The notes under the pieces: model-generated | Seen by the model: only the letters and a program-made list of their open reading frames with translations | Database searches by the model: none | What the model was told of the DNA's origin: nothing | Shown here: one piece after another, positions 49,501-60,021 of the stretch | Numbering within the stretch: the stretch's first letter is position 1 | Layout: every line of letters starts with the position of its first letter | From: Lycocorax pyrrhopterus obiensis | Lineage: Eukaryota > Chordata > Aves > Passeriformes > Paradisaeidae | Reading direction: 5' to 3' | DNA: 64,000 nt | Assembly (NCBI GenBank): GCA_014706295.1 | Contig: JACSVZ010000002.1 | Coordinates: 20,753,994 to 20,817,993, forward strand | Position numbers and translations under genes: made by a program

Positions 49501-50773
49501 GAAGGATGGAACAACTCCTCCCAGACACCACCTCCTCCTCAGAGCCTCCTTTGGCTCAACAACTATCCAACCACATTCTCTCCTGAGATCTCTCTGGAAG
49601 AGAATTTTTTCTGAAGAGCTGTGAAAATTTCAGAGCATACATATCACTACTTGCACTCACAATGTGCTTGTGCATCTGAGCTAATTCGGGTGGTGATGAC
49701 CTCCGAGTCAAAGTTAGATGTTTCTTCTTAGGGGATGATGAAATAATTGAATGTGGTCAAGTTTCAGCAGCTTACTATATGACCTTAAAGTTAAGTCACC
49801 ACTGCTGTTCATCTTTCACTCAGGTTGAAGCAAATGTACTTTACCTCACAGTTGGAGTAAGGTAAGAGTGCAAGCAAGGACAAGAGCAGACCAGCTGGCT
49901 GCTCGAAACTGCTTCACTCTCAGGAGTGGTACTCAGTACACAACACAGCCCTTTCACAATATCTGGACTGGTGTCATTTTTACCAGCGCTCTCTTCTTTC
50001 TGCCAGTCCATGCACGTACTATGGGATGGACATTTCTGATGCTATCTGTATTTCTGAGTGTGTTTAACAGGGTCGGCAGTGAATTACATGGAAAATTGTT
50101 CAACTGCTTAATCATTCGCTGAGTAAGCCTTGCTCATCATTTAGTCTGTTCTGGTGGTATATTGCACTGAGACACTCGTGATTTGCTTGAGCTGGTTAGA
50201 GGGGATCATGTGGGAAGTACAATATAAAGCTTATTGAGAAGTGCAGTTTAGTCCATCTGCAGAATTGTCAAATTTTCTTTCTGTTGTGGCCATGTTCTTC
50301 TGTGGATGTTATCTAGAGTAGCAGTTGTGCAGGGATTTAGTGCTGCTGCCCCTCCCTGAGACTGCTGGATGTTTTGAGCCCGCTGAAGGGAAGGTAGATC
50401 AGCATTAGTTACACAGTAGAGGAATGTTTTGAAGCTTCTTGTGAAACCTTAGAGATGGCAGAATTGATAATAGAAGAACTGATCCAAATCCAATGAATTG
50501 GTTGCAAATTGGTTTTGTAACTTTGCAGCAGAATTCACCCTCTCTCCAGCTTCCCCCAAAAATTCACAATCTGTGATAACTGCTGTAAGAAATGTTCACT
50601 GAAAAAAAAATTAGACTAAAAAGTAGGAACAAACCCAGACTAGTGATGTTGCACTATATGTTTTTGTTTTAGGTTTTCCTGAAAAGGTAACAGTAAAGCA
50701 ATGCTATCGTCTTCTGGGAAACAGTCTCAACGTACACGTGGTGGCAAAATTGATCTCCATTCTACTTGAATGA
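22351..50773 (+). CDS. TRDMT1: tRNA (cytosine-38-C5)-methyltransferase DNMT2 (complete, 11 exons)
   Basis: Transfers a methyl group from S-adenosylmethionine to C38 of tRNA-Asp and a few other tRNAs. Exons: 22351-22414, 30513-30622, 32253-32329, 33792-33863, 37254-37319, 38809-38878, 40183-40266, 40758-41128, 45084-45141, 46158-46287 and 50673-50773. They join in frame to 1203 bases, 400 residues (human 391). Motifs: SAM-binding LELYSGIGGMHQAL (motif I, residues 7-20); SPPCQPFTR with catalytic Cys79 (motif IV); ENV at 119-121 (motif VI); RLRYFLIA with Arg160 and Arg162 (motif VIII); the DNMT2 signature CFTKGYGHYVEGTGS starting at Cys301; and GNSLNVHVVAKLI (383-395, motif X). The CFT signature separates it from DNMT1/3. 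The ATG at 22351 fits the family N-terminus and a good start context, although the frame stays open upstream to 22126. Exon 8 carries a diverged, lengthened linker. Confidence 0.98.
22415..30512 (+). other. TRDMT1: TRDMT1 intron 1 (8.1 kb)
   Basis: The longest intron of the gene. It contains an AT-rich inverted repeat at 23471-23501 and chance frames such as 23921-24337. I saw no CR1 element or additional exon. Confidence 0.7.
23440..23505. repeat. AT-only tract with perfect inverted repeat
   Basis: About 65 bases made almost wholly of A and T. Within it, arms at 23471-23483 and 23489-23501 are perfectly complementary over 13 bases around a 5-base loop, so the strand could form a hairpin or the duplex a small cruciform. 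It lies in TRDMT1 intron 1. Confidence 0.75.
30513..30622 (+). CDS. TRDMT1: TRDMT1 exon 2 (residues 22-58)
   Basis: Starts SCTNAEVVAAVDVNTLANDV and ends WAKTIE. The acidic AVDVN segment is motif II. Acceptor TTTTAG, donor GTGAGT. 110 bases. Confidence 0.97.
32253..32329 (+). CDS. TRDMT1: TRDMT1 exon 3 (residues 59-84), catalytic cysteine
   Basis: Encodes GITLKEFDRLSFDMILM then SPPCQPFTR. Cys79 is the nucleophile and has the same residue number as in human DNMT2. Acceptor TTTCAG, donor GTAGAT. Confidence 0.97.
33792..33863 (+). CDS. TRDMT1: TRDMT1 exon 4 (residues 84-108)
   Basis: Encodes IGLQGDVSDPRTKSFLYILD then ILP. It matches the conserved region after the catalytic loop. Acceptor TCTTAG, donor GTATAA. 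72 bases. Confidence 0.96.
34865..34990 (+). repeat. Possible ancient SINE/LINE-tail relic
   Basis: The stretch reads like a worn copy of the old vertebrate repeat tail with the pattern 'cacagagaggttaagtgact' followed by 'ctgtggcagag': here CACAGAAGGGTTGAGTGGCT and then AAATCTGTGGCAGAGAACAC. The match is from memory and by eye, and the family is not certain. Confidence 0.35.
37254..37319 (+). CDS. TRDMT1: TRDMT1 exon 5 (residues 108-130), ENV motif
   Basis: Encodes LQKLPKYLLLENVKGFESSS. The Glu of ENV (residue 119) contacts the target base in this enzyme family. Acceptor TTGTAG, donor GTAAAC. 66 bases, too short to show as an open frame. Confidence 0.96.
38809..38878 (+). CDS. TRDMT1: TRDMT1 exon 6 (residues 130-153)
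   Basis: Encodes NELLQALTTCGFKYQEFLLS then PTC. Acceptor TTTCAG, donor GTGAGT. 70 bases. Confidence 0.96.
39655..40035 (+). mobile_element. CR1 LINE, 5'-truncated 3'-end copy
   Basis: About 380 bases matching the 3' end of avian CR1 retrotransposons. Landmarks in order: GACCTAATTGCAGCCTTCCA, GACAGCACAAGGGGCAATGG, GCACTGGAACAGGTTGCTCA, GATGCCCCATCCCTGGAAGT, GTCCCTGCCCACAGCAGGGG, and a tail of CCATTCTTTG...GATTCTG resembling the short terminal repeats of CR1. It lies in TRDMT1 intron 6 in the gene's own orientation and ends about 150 bases before exon 7. The 61-codon frame at 39760-39942 is part of this element and not a gene. The 5' edge is approximate. Confidence 0.93.
40183..40266 (+). CDS. 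TRDMT1: TRDMT1 exon 7 (residues 154-181)
   Basis: Encodes LGIPNSRLRYFLIAKL, including Arg160 and Arg162 of motif VIII, and ends SFQSPGQ. Phase 0 at both ends. A CR1 element ends about 150 bases upstream in intron 6. Confidence 0.97.
40758..41128 (+). CDS. TRDMT1: TRDMT1 exon 8 (residues 182-305), target recognition region
   Basis: The largest exon, 371 bases. The first half (about residues 182-232) is a charged, poorly conserved linker. The second half has conserved blocks FLFKLETVEEIERK, MLKDFLEE, YFLPPKSLLRYAFVLDIV and PTCRRSTCFTKG, the start of the CFT signature. Donor GTGAGT after two bases of Gly305. Confidence 0.97.
41129..45083 (+). other. TRDMT1: TRDMT1 intron 8 (4.0 kb)
   Basis: Contains an imperfect CA repeat (about 43572-43591) and the TTG repeat at its 3' end. 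No exon or transposable element was recognised. Confidence 0.65.
45061..45080 (+). repeat. TRDMT1: (TTG)n trinucleotide repeat at the exon 9 splice acceptor
   Basis: Six TTG units plus TT run directly into the AAG that ends intron 8, so the repeat occupies the place of the polypyrimidine tract. A TATTAAT-like branch-point candidate lies at about 45049-45054, roughly 30 bases before the AG. Confidence 0.9.
45084..45141 (+). CDS. TRDMT1: TRDMT1 exon 9 (residues 305-324)
   Basis: Encodes YGHYVEGTGSVLQTAVDVE, the second half of the CFT...GTGS signature. 58 bases, so skipping it would shift the frame. Its acceptor is unusual: a TTG repeat takes the place of the pyrimidine tract and the intron ends TTAAG. 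Confidence 0.95.
46158..46287 (+). CDS. TRDMT1: TRDMT1 exon 10 (residues 325-368)
   Basis: Encodes LESVFKHIDHLPEEEKLMKL then LKLRYFTPREIANLHGFPLEF, the motif IX region. Acceptor TCATAG, donor GTATGT. Confidence 0.97.
46288..50672 (+). other. TRDMT1: TRDMT1 intron 10 (4.4 kb)
   Basis: Holds the antisense CR1 tail at 47021-47107 and a (TG)8 run at 49246-49261. The open frames here (for example 48210-48536 plus and 48726-49151 minus) have no recognisable product. Confidence 0.65.
47021..47107 (-). mobile_element. CR1 LINE 3'-end fragment, antisense
   Basis: A short fragment reading GGAATCATAGAAAGGTTTGT then GACCTTAAAGATCATCTAAT and TCCAACCCCCTTCCACTAGA on the plus strand. This is the reverse complement of the terminal ~90 bases of avian CR1. 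It sits in TRDMT1 intron 10 against the direction of the gene. Confidence 0.88.
50673..50773 (+). CDS. TRDMT1: TRDMT1 exon 11 and stop (residues 368-400)
   Basis: Encodes FPEKVTVKQCYRLLGNSLNV then HVVAKLISILLE and TGA. GNSLNVHVVAKL is motif X, which completes the SAM pocket. Acceptor TTTTAG. Confidence 0.97.
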
Positions 50774-51290
50774 ACCTGAATCTGATGCATATGGACTGGT
50801 GACAGAAAATACTTCTGTCTTGCAGGAGAAAGCTGATGGAAGCTGGGCAAAAACCAGAGCTTACCAAGATACTTGTCTAGACATTTTGCTGAACAGTTTT
50901 GATATATTTTTAATAACTTGTATTCATGATGGATTTGAACTGTATAGGTGTTTTATTTAAATGGAAGTTTACATTACTTATTTGCTTTATTTAAATATTC
51001 TTTTTAGTTTGCAAAACGAAAAAGAGCAGCATATGCAAATATTTGAATGAAAAGGGATAAGACTGTTTTCTTTTCTTTTCTCTGAAAACCATTTTCTCAG
51101 TACTGTATGCAACTGTTTCAAAACTGTTTTAATTAGGTACAGAGACCAAGTTCTACATGAAAAATGTCTTCATCTTTAAATGTAAATTATCCGTTCTGAA
51201 AAGATTAACTGTATATATGATCTGAAATTTTGATGTGATTTTTGTAGCTCATGAAACTATTAAATTCAGTATTTTATATAAAATTTTTAA
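50774..51290 (+). other. TRDMT1: TRDMT1 3' untranslated region
   Basis: Follows the stop codon to about 25 bases past an ATTAAA at 51259-51264. A GT-rich stretch right after (about 51296-51320) looks like the downstream element of a poly(A) site. The end point is inferred. Confidence 0.55.
51259..51264 (+). promoter_or_regulatory. TRDMT1: TRDMT1 poly(A) signal ATTAAA
   Basis: The common variant hexamer about 485 bases after the stop, followed 35-60 bases later by GT-rich sequence. A canonical AATAAA at 51393-51398 is an alternative. Confidence 0.5.
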
Positions 51291-51392
51291 GACACAGTGT
51301 TGTCCTTTATGGTTGTCTCGTCTTCTTTAAATACTTGCAAGATTCTGGAACCCAACTGTCTGTGTCTGGAATGATTTGTTTAGGTGCAGCTG

Positions 51393-51398
51393 AATAAA
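51393..51398 (+). promoter_or_regulatory. TRDMT1: Alternative TRDMT1 poly(A) signal AATAAA
   Basis: Canonical AATAAA about 620 bases after the stop, followed by moderately T-rich sequence. It could end a slightly longer transcript. Confidence 0.4.
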
Positions 51399-51399
51399 A

Positions 51400-54300
51400 A
51401 TATTTCAAGATTGTCACAGCCCTGACAATAACTTGTCTGTTTCTCTTCTCATATTTTTCAGGACAAGATCATTTCTCATTACCAAAGACCTACATGTAAA
51501 AGACATAAAAAAAAATTTAAAGCTCCATGCTTAGGTTCCTGTGACATAAGAACTGGAGAAAAACTATATGGCCTGCTTCTGAAAATTTCTTCACAAATCT
51601 TGGTGGTAGTACTAGGGTTAGGAATGTATGTTGGGGTGAAACCACTGCATGTGGCCATCCTGAGAGCCACCGGTGTACAGCATCTCATAGAGCTGGACTC
51701 AGTGGGTTTTTAATCAAGTCTTGTGAGTTCAGTACCTCTGAAATAATAGAGAAAATAATGGGGAAACTGAAAACCCTCTAAAGAAGCATGGGGTCCAGTG
51801 GTTATCTTTCCTTGGGATTTTCCTTGGGTCTAGGTTAAAAACAGCTTGAGTGAGGAAGAGGCGAGGTGATACTTAGTAAGCATCCATTGGGGAGATTGTG
51901 TGAAGAAAACAGAAGGATTTTGTAGTTTGGTCATAGTTCTTGTGCACCAAAGCAGTAAGTTAAAGTTGCCAATCCTGAAAATTAATGAGTTTTCTTCCCC
52001 CTCTCCCCCGCACCCATGGGATGACACAGGAATAGTCATGGTATGTTCCATCTGGGCTTGGTAATGCAGGAGAAATTGAAGACCATAGAGAACAGAGCTG
52101 CTGTAGAGCTACTGCAGCTACTTTCATCTGCTGTAGTCCTGAAAAGAATTTCAAAATGAGTGTGTGTAGGTGTTTTGTGCCACTTTATCTTATGCCAACC
52201 CCTGTGTATTTCTTCCTTTAGTCTTGATTTGCATGTTTCTTGTGGACTGTTAAACCAGGAAAAGCTTGGGATGACCTACTTCAGCCTGTCCTATTCTCCA
52301 AGAGCGTATTGACTGCTTGGGCTGTTCCAGCTGTAAAAGAGAAATGGAAATGGATTCTCCTGAAAGAGCTCTAGACAAAGCTCTAGAGAAGGATGGGGTT
52401 GGCCTCTGTCTTTACCTGGTTGCTTGTAGTACTGAAATGGCAAAAAAGTACTACCGTGCTGGCTACTAAACTGCAAAGAGCAGCTGTGGTCTTGAGAGTG
52501 AACCATGGGGACCTGTACACACAGTGGTTATTGTGTAGATTTGTCAGCCAGATCGATAACTAGTAGCTGTATGGTCTTATTCTTGGGAGAAATGTGGTAG
52601 TATGAAGATCTATTGCTATCTAATATGTTCCAAACATTGGTGTGAAAACAAAGGATATCAATATGACGTATAAATTGGCATTTCCTTCTGCCAAACCATG
52701 TGAATAGTCTATTCATTTTGCTTCACTGTAAAAATATTTGGAAAAATATTACTATTAACAATTATTTTCAATTCCTTTATGTGTAGAACATATTTTAATG
52801 CTTTATATGCCTCTTCTAAGCTAGCAGTGTTAAAGTGTAAATTGAAACTTACCTAGCTGCACCTAAAACTGATACAGTAATACAGAGCCTGTTACATATT
52901 GACAGTGAATTTTAATTCAATGTGATTGTGAAGACTGAATCTGTTTGCTAACTTGAACTACTTCTGAAGGAAAAAAAATGGAAAGAATTCAAAATTGTAA
53001 ATACATATTTGTGTATTTTACCCCTGCTAACCCTGTAATACTGGTGAAGCTAAATTGAGGGACTGCTGTTTATCCCCTTGGTTTGTCATTAATAGACTGG
53101 TTTACTGAGTTCTGTTGGGTTGTACCTGCTTGACCTCACTTGATGATCATGTTGCTTCCTTTTCCAAGCAATCTCCTAATCCTAAGTATTTTGCAGCCTA
53201 CATCATTGCTGTACTTTGCAACTTCAGCTTAAGCATTTTCACAGGAATGAAATGTGATTACAAAAGCAGCTGAAAGGTGAAGAAGTAAAATCTGGAAAAC
53301 AGCTTTGGAAAAGGAGGGAGACTTCCAGAATCTGATTTTTTATTTTGTACCTCATTCATTTGCACATCTTAATTACATTTCATTATCTGAGTGAGGTGAT
53401 GTGGCTGTGTTCCCTCAAATTCGAGAATTTCCACTGAGAAAAAGGATATCTGAAGCTTGCAGATTGCCTTACAAAAATCTTCCCTACACCAGCTAGTTTC
53501 TATCTGAGTTAGTCTGGGTTTCCCTATACTCATGAAGAAACCTGTCTAGCAGCAAAATTACTAAAATACCATTTGTTTCACGCAGTGAGTTTTGAGTATT
53601 TTTTGATGCTTGAAGTGGAGGTGCATCCTTCCATGCAGTGAATGTAAGGCTCCTGCCCAGAGGCTTTTTTATCTCAGTTTTGACTGGTCTCTCCTCGGAG
53701 AATGATAAGGATTTTCAGGAATCTCTGTATTACAGTCTGGGAAAACACTGGTGATAACTATTTCATAGACTTAGTCAAGGGAAAGCCCATTTTGGTTTTG
53801 ACAGAGACATTTCAGTGGAACTCTGAACAGGTCCAATGCTTCAATGACTGTACAATTCTGTTTTAGCAGTTGTCACACATTTCTAAAATAAATAGAAAAT
53901 TTAGAAAATATTTGTCACATCTCAAGGATGAACTACTGAATTCTCAGCTCACCCTTTGGCTGTTCTATTTGCTTGCTGTTCGTACTAACGTTTAACACTT
54001 GGATTCTTGTATAAATACTGAATTATATTTATTTTCCATAGGAGTTTAATATATTTTGTCTCGTATGTGTTTACAACCACTTAAGTGCCGTATTTTTTTT
54101 CTGCATGGTGTTTAAAGTATATGACCTATTAGTAAGGATTTGGAGGGGGTAACATAATAATTGGTTCAGAGCACTAGGCGTTTCTGAGCAGTCTTATATA
54201 AATATTGTATGAAGTTGAACTGGTCAAAGAAATATCCAAGGAAAAACAATGTGAAAGCAGAAAAAAGTAGACATAGAGCCGAAAACGAATTCCAGTAGCC

Positions 54301-57300
54301 ATTTTCCTTTTGCCTGTGCAAACATGAGTGTTGCAGTGTTACGACCTCATTAGGGGAAGTTTTTGAAATACTGAGTAGTGATAGTATGTCAATTTAAATG
54401 TTATTGCAAAGAGCATGACAAGATTTCTGTTATGTTTATCTTTCGTTGATTGTAAGGTTTGGGGCATTTAAATAGCTGTTGAAGAAAATAAATATGTGGC
54501 CTTAGGAGGCCAGGCAGCTGCCTCTGAAGGCAAAACAACTGGGTTTTTCTCTTTGACTTTCCTTCACCTGGTCCTTTTGACAGTGGGAGGAAGCTGGACA
54601 AGGAATCCTCTGGTAAGAGCTCTGGTGAAGCAAGAAGCAGAGTTGGAAGCGTTTAAATCAAGTGGAACACACCACTTTTAGTGAGAGACGTGATGGATGG
54701 AGTGTCAGATGGCCACTCTGGTTGGATACCCTTCACTAGGATTTGGGAAACTGCAGCAAAAAAGTTCCTGAAATCTCCTCCAGGGAGGAATGTCTCTGAT
54801 TTTAGATGCAGGAATACATCCTGAAATCCCATATTCAGTTAGAGCATGTTTGTCTTGTCCTTTTGTCCATGCACTGGGCTGTTTTTTAATTGGAATGTTT
54901 TTTTAATTGCCACCTGGCATTTGGAAGAAAAGCATGTTGATGGTACTGGTGTGTTTTCTCGTACCTAGATAGTAATAAATGGTTTTGATTAGATCAACTG
55001 TTTGCCCTGTATATATTTAAAAAAATAAACTAATCTCATTCAGTTTATAAATAACACACTTAAAAATGGGATTCTTCTGAGAATTAATATTTTTTATTGC
55101 CATTTTCACTGTGTATTGACCACACTTAACATGTGGTATTACTCATTACAACCTTATATGTGTTGTAAGGTGAAGCTTGGGGAGAAGGAGAAAACTGGAC
55201 AAGTTCATGTAAGAAAAATCCTTTGAGAGTACTGAGTAAGTAAATCTCTGACTGAAGAAGTTCCCGAGCTGCAAGTAAGTGGAGGCCAAGAGAGTACCTA
55301 GCAGAGGTACTACTGTAAGTGCTTGCCCCTTCGTGTACCCTTCATTTCCTGTCTGCTTTTGGCCACTGTTGGAGAGTGACCTGGATGATCCACTGACCTG
55401 GACAGATCTTTTTCTTGCCCAGGTTGATGGATCTTACTGTTTATTTTGTATGGTGACAGAATTGTATGGTGCTGTGCTTACTGTACTTGTGATCACAGCA
55501 TCCACACACAGCAAATGCTGTACAGACATAGCTCGGACTGAGCATCTCAGTAAAAGCCAGCAGCACAGAACAGAATGAATCCGAGAGAGGTTGTGCAGCC
55601 AGGTCCATTCATGGCTTTAGGGTTATTAGTGAAGAAGGGTGGCTATGCAAATGGAAGTCTCTAAAAATAACCCCAGTGTGTTTTAAAGCAACTAGAACGT
55701 GTTAAAAGGACTGGAATAATCAATAGAAAAGAACAAAGCCAATACAACCGACTGGAAGCTTTTCATGAACCTAATTACAAAAAAAGAGTGAAATGGAGAC
55801 TAGGAAGCACTGAAGTGGTTAGTGGTTTATAGAAACAACAATGTGTAGGAAGAAAAATCAGAAAGAAGAACTAAAATGAAAGTCTCATAAGGAAAGTAAA
55901 AAACTAACATGTTAAAATGTCATTGTGATAAAGGAATCCAGGGAGAATTGGGACAGTAGATGAATTCCAGCTTAAGGAGCTAACTAAATCAAGACTCTTA
56001 TCTTTGCTATTAAAATCTGAAAAACTCAATTTCCTGGCCAGGAAGTTTAACTCCATTAGCAGGTAACTTACGAACTTTATCAGCTGTGTTGAGGAAGTGG
56101 AATCTTAAACAGGTGTCAGAGGGCAGAATGCTGAGAAGCAAAAGAAATCCTCAAGGAGGAGTGTGGGAAATGGAGGCTTGCAGCAGCTGCAGCCCCTGGG
56201 GAAGATGCTGTGGCCATAAAACTCTGCAGACACTCATGAACAGAGAGAAGGAACTGATGGTAGGTGGTTATAGGTAAGGAACAGCAAGGGGAATGTTACT
56301 TTTCAGAGTCCTCTACATTTGATGTGAATCCCGTGGTTGCTGATCCTTTGCACAGGGCCTGATAACCAACTTAGTGCTTGGTTGTCTCAGAGCTGTAGGG
56401 ACACACGGGAAGTGCTGAGTTCAACGTTGAGCATGGTTTATACCATGAATTTGCGCAGTTACAGGGAGGTAACAGTGTCACTTCATGTATTGTGTGTCAC
56501 TTTTGAACACTAGAGTATTACTAGAAAGAGGAAAGATGAAAGAGGATCCAGGGAAGTGAAGATGGAAGTACTGGGAGATATGAGCTCAGCTGAGAGAAAA
56601 CTTGGGTAAATGTGCTCTACTTGGTATTTAACCAGCAATGGACTGCATTTATAATTATTTGCAAATATTTGAGTGATAACATTGAACAGCAGGGATTTTT
56701 TTTTTTGCGTCTGTAGGAAAAAAAAGGGTTCTTTTTTAGTCTTCCATTAAAAAATTAGCCAGGCTTGGATTGACACCAATTGCTGCTCTTCCTCCATTTT
56801 AAAAGGTAACGTTGTCAAAAACTCATGTCATATCCACGCATCTGAGTTACTTCCTAGGAGTAATTAATGCGTATTGAATTTCTGGCCGTGATCCGAGTCA
56901 ACTCTTATCTTCTACACCATCATGTTTGCATTGCAGGCACATACTGCTGGAGAAATAGAGGAATACCACCATTCCATTTCACACAGCTACACAAGATGAT
57001 GGTAAATTGTAGTCCCTGCTAGTACAGGATGAACTTCAACCAGAATTAGAGACAAACACTCCATTGCTCTTGCCAAGTCTGCACACAACCTATACCCTTT
57101 AGAGCTGTTTTCTGAGCCTTCATTGTAGGGAGGTAATGAATGACCTGTCCCAGGAGGAGAGGTTGATGCCAGCTCTTCTTGTTAAAAAGAACAGCACCTA
57201 TTCTTATGCCAGACATTTGCATGTTTTCCATTATGTTCCTCCAAAAATGATGTCTCAATCCAATATATTACAGTAAAATTAGAAGGTGTGGACCTATCTC

Positions 57301-59902
57301 TCTCCTCAAGAAGGTTTATAGATTTCTCAATTTGGCCAGCCTAAGGTGCATTCACTAGGAATAAAGACTAAATTAACTAAAATCTGGAAGGCCTAATGAA
57401 ATGGAAAACAGTGTGTCATGCAAATAGGTGGGTGTCCAACCCTCTCTTTCCATCCTATAATCAGTGCATAGTTAAAGTCAGCTGGTCTTCAGGCCAACTA
57501 TTTTCTAAGCTATAAAGCCTGCAGGAAGAGAAGGTGAAGTTCTTCTTGTTCCTTGCATTAGCAGCCTTGTCTTCATCCTTTATGGTTTATTGCTCGCTGG
57601 TTATTGGTTTATTGGAGTTAATTAGTTGGAAAGGGAAGCCTGAATTGAAGGTTGACAGGCGACAGAGAGGGGCAATGCATACTCAGTGTGCAAAAGAAAT
57701 GAATAGAGGAAAGGAAGGATTTTGTGGGCCGCAGCCGAAGGCCAGGATGGAAACTGTCAGCATACAATGGACTTTGTGAAAGTGAGTTCCTGGGGTATCC
57801 AGACATTCAGCCACCCTGCTACAGAGTGCGGGTGTAGTTGGCCCAGAGTTTGTTCAAGTTGACACCCAACTGACAGTTACACAAACTCAGTAAACTGTTA
57901 AAACAAAAAGCAAATCAAAACAAAAAGAGAAAAAATCCCCTCCAGACAGACTTCAGAATCGACAGGAAGAATGTTAATGAGCACTAGTTTAATGGACAGT
58001 ACCAGGATACCCAGAGGCAGAAGATGTCCAGTAGACTAGACAGAAACATTGATAATTTGTCTATGCTGTCATGTTCCTGAACAGATATTTCAGAGCAAAA
58101 AGCATAATAGCAAATATAAAAAGGTGGAGGGACAGATTCTCAGTTGGTATAAAAAACATAGCTCATGTGGATTGAATGGAGCAATCGTATTTCCAACAAC
58201 TAAGGACACAATTCTGTATTTTTATGGAAACATTATCCCTCATGATGGTAAAGGGCAACACATGGAAAATTCACCTTGTATTCTCTGTTCTGGCAGGAAC
58301 AGCTGATAGAGTCCCTGCTGCAGAGCAGGTGAACATCCAGAGAGCTATCCTTCTTCTACCTCACCAGTAGGTACATGGGATGGGCTGTCTCCCGTGGGTT
58401 CAGGAGGAGCTTCACCTCTGCCCTTCCAGATCCCTCAGCAGCAGCAGGGACTGCTGGGTTACCTATATCGCAGTCAGCGTGAGCACAAGGGAAGTGCTTA
58501 GCAGGCTGATGCTGTTCTGAATTCCAAGGTAAGTTTATGAAAGCAAAGACAAAATGTAATAAAAATCTCGGTTTTATGCAAACAAAAATGATGGGATACA
58601 GCTGATACAATCTAAGGCATGATGGTTATTCACAGTGAAGATCAAGTTATCTGTGGCAGCACCACAAACATTGGCCATCTTGACTTCACATTCACGTTCA
58701 CAGTGTGCATCCGTCTCATTTTGAGGTGACATTAGTGTTTTTTGTCACCACATCCAATTTCTTTCCAGGTTGTTTTGAGCTCATAATGCTTCCATCTGTG
58801 AAAGCTGTAGAGTTCATTCAATCCCCCAGCTCCAGGGGAGGTTCCACATATCTGTGGGACATCTGTAGGTCACAAGCACAAACTGGAGCAGAAACACTGG
58901 GCAGGGTTAGGAAGTGCCAGAACTCCATGGCTTCCAGGAAGCTCTGGGGCTTAAAGAATGCTCGTGTTACCTACAAGCAAGAGCAGCTACAACTGTTGCT
59001 ACTCTTCTCAGTAGAGTTTTGAAATGTGAGCAACCTGAATAAGATGTCTACTAAGCAAAAAGGAAAATCAAAAGAAATGGCGGTGGGCCTGGAGGTTCAG
59101 GAAGCTCCTAGCATGAGGAGAGAAAACATACACAGAGCTCCTCTAAGCAGAAAGAAGAAAGCACAGCAACGTCTTGTGCAAGGGGAATATGGAGACTCTG
59201 GCAAAAGCAAAGGAGAGGTGGGACATGGAATCTCTCATGGCTTTCAGCAGCAGCAACCTGAGCCTCAGCATCTGGGGACTGAGCCACCCTTGAGTCAGGG
59301 CAACCATATTCGGTTAAAATTGTACTTTGCTGCTGTAATCCATGGGATGCTGTTCAGTGCTGCTGACTTGTTTGCGTCATCTGCCCAGTAAATTACTGAC
59401 TGGAAGCTTCTCTTTCAGTACAAATATTCCTTGCCAGCCGCTGTGGGTTTTACATTTGAGGTTGGGGATTTTTTTGTAACAATTTAGGTCCTTTAGTGCT
59501 GCCAAATAATCTTTCCTTCGCTCCTGTGGTGCAGCATGTGGGAGAGCCATTTCTGCAGTAGATGGCTGCAGATCACAAGGTGCTCAGGGACACGGGGGTG
59601 CTCAGCTGTACAAAGGGCAAAGACATACTGATAAAATACAGGCAGATTCCAATTAATGATCTCTCAAAGCTCCTGAAACCAAAAGACAAAAACAGAAAAA
59701 CGCATTTAATGTCTAGGGGATTTGCATGCTGTCAATCTTTAATAAAGGTATCTGAGATAAAGTTCACCCTTGCAAGACAAGGCAGCAGAATGGGCACCTT
59801 GTGAACAAGGAGCTGTGTGAGAGCAAAGGGCACCTGAGCTCACAACAGCCCAGTCCAGCACTGGAGGTTTCACTTCAAGCTTAGGACAGCTGGAGGAGAG
59901 CA
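51400..59902. other. 8.5 kb intergenic region between TRDMT1 and CUBN
   Basis: No exon, RNA gene or transposable element recognised. The longest open frames (58705-59022 and 59026-59391, plus strand) lie end to end in different frames. They have low-complexity Lys/Gln-rich products with no domain I know, and look like chance. Confidence 0.6.
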
Positions 59903-60021
59903 ATGCTTTGGGCTCCTCCTGTCCCTGGGCTTGTAGTTGTGTTATTATTACTTACTGGACTGAGCTGTGACCCGAACCACCATGAAAGAAAGAGGCAGAA
60001 AAGAGCCACTTATGACGAGCA
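59903..60021 (+). CDS. CUBN: CUBN exon 1: signal peptide and furin site (residues 1-40)
   Basis: Encodes [20 protein letters not shown] then [19 protein letters not shown]. Homology to known cubilin resumes at RQKR. The N-terminus varies between species, so the start rests on the hydrophobic leader and the in-frame join to exon 2. Donor GTAAGT. Confidence 0.9.

Noticed and set aside
59026..59391. 121-codon Lys/Gln-rich frame upstream of CUBN
   Set aside because: No known family, no clear promoter or poly(A) pairing, and low-complexity composition. Cubilin already has a complete signal-peptide exon at 59903.
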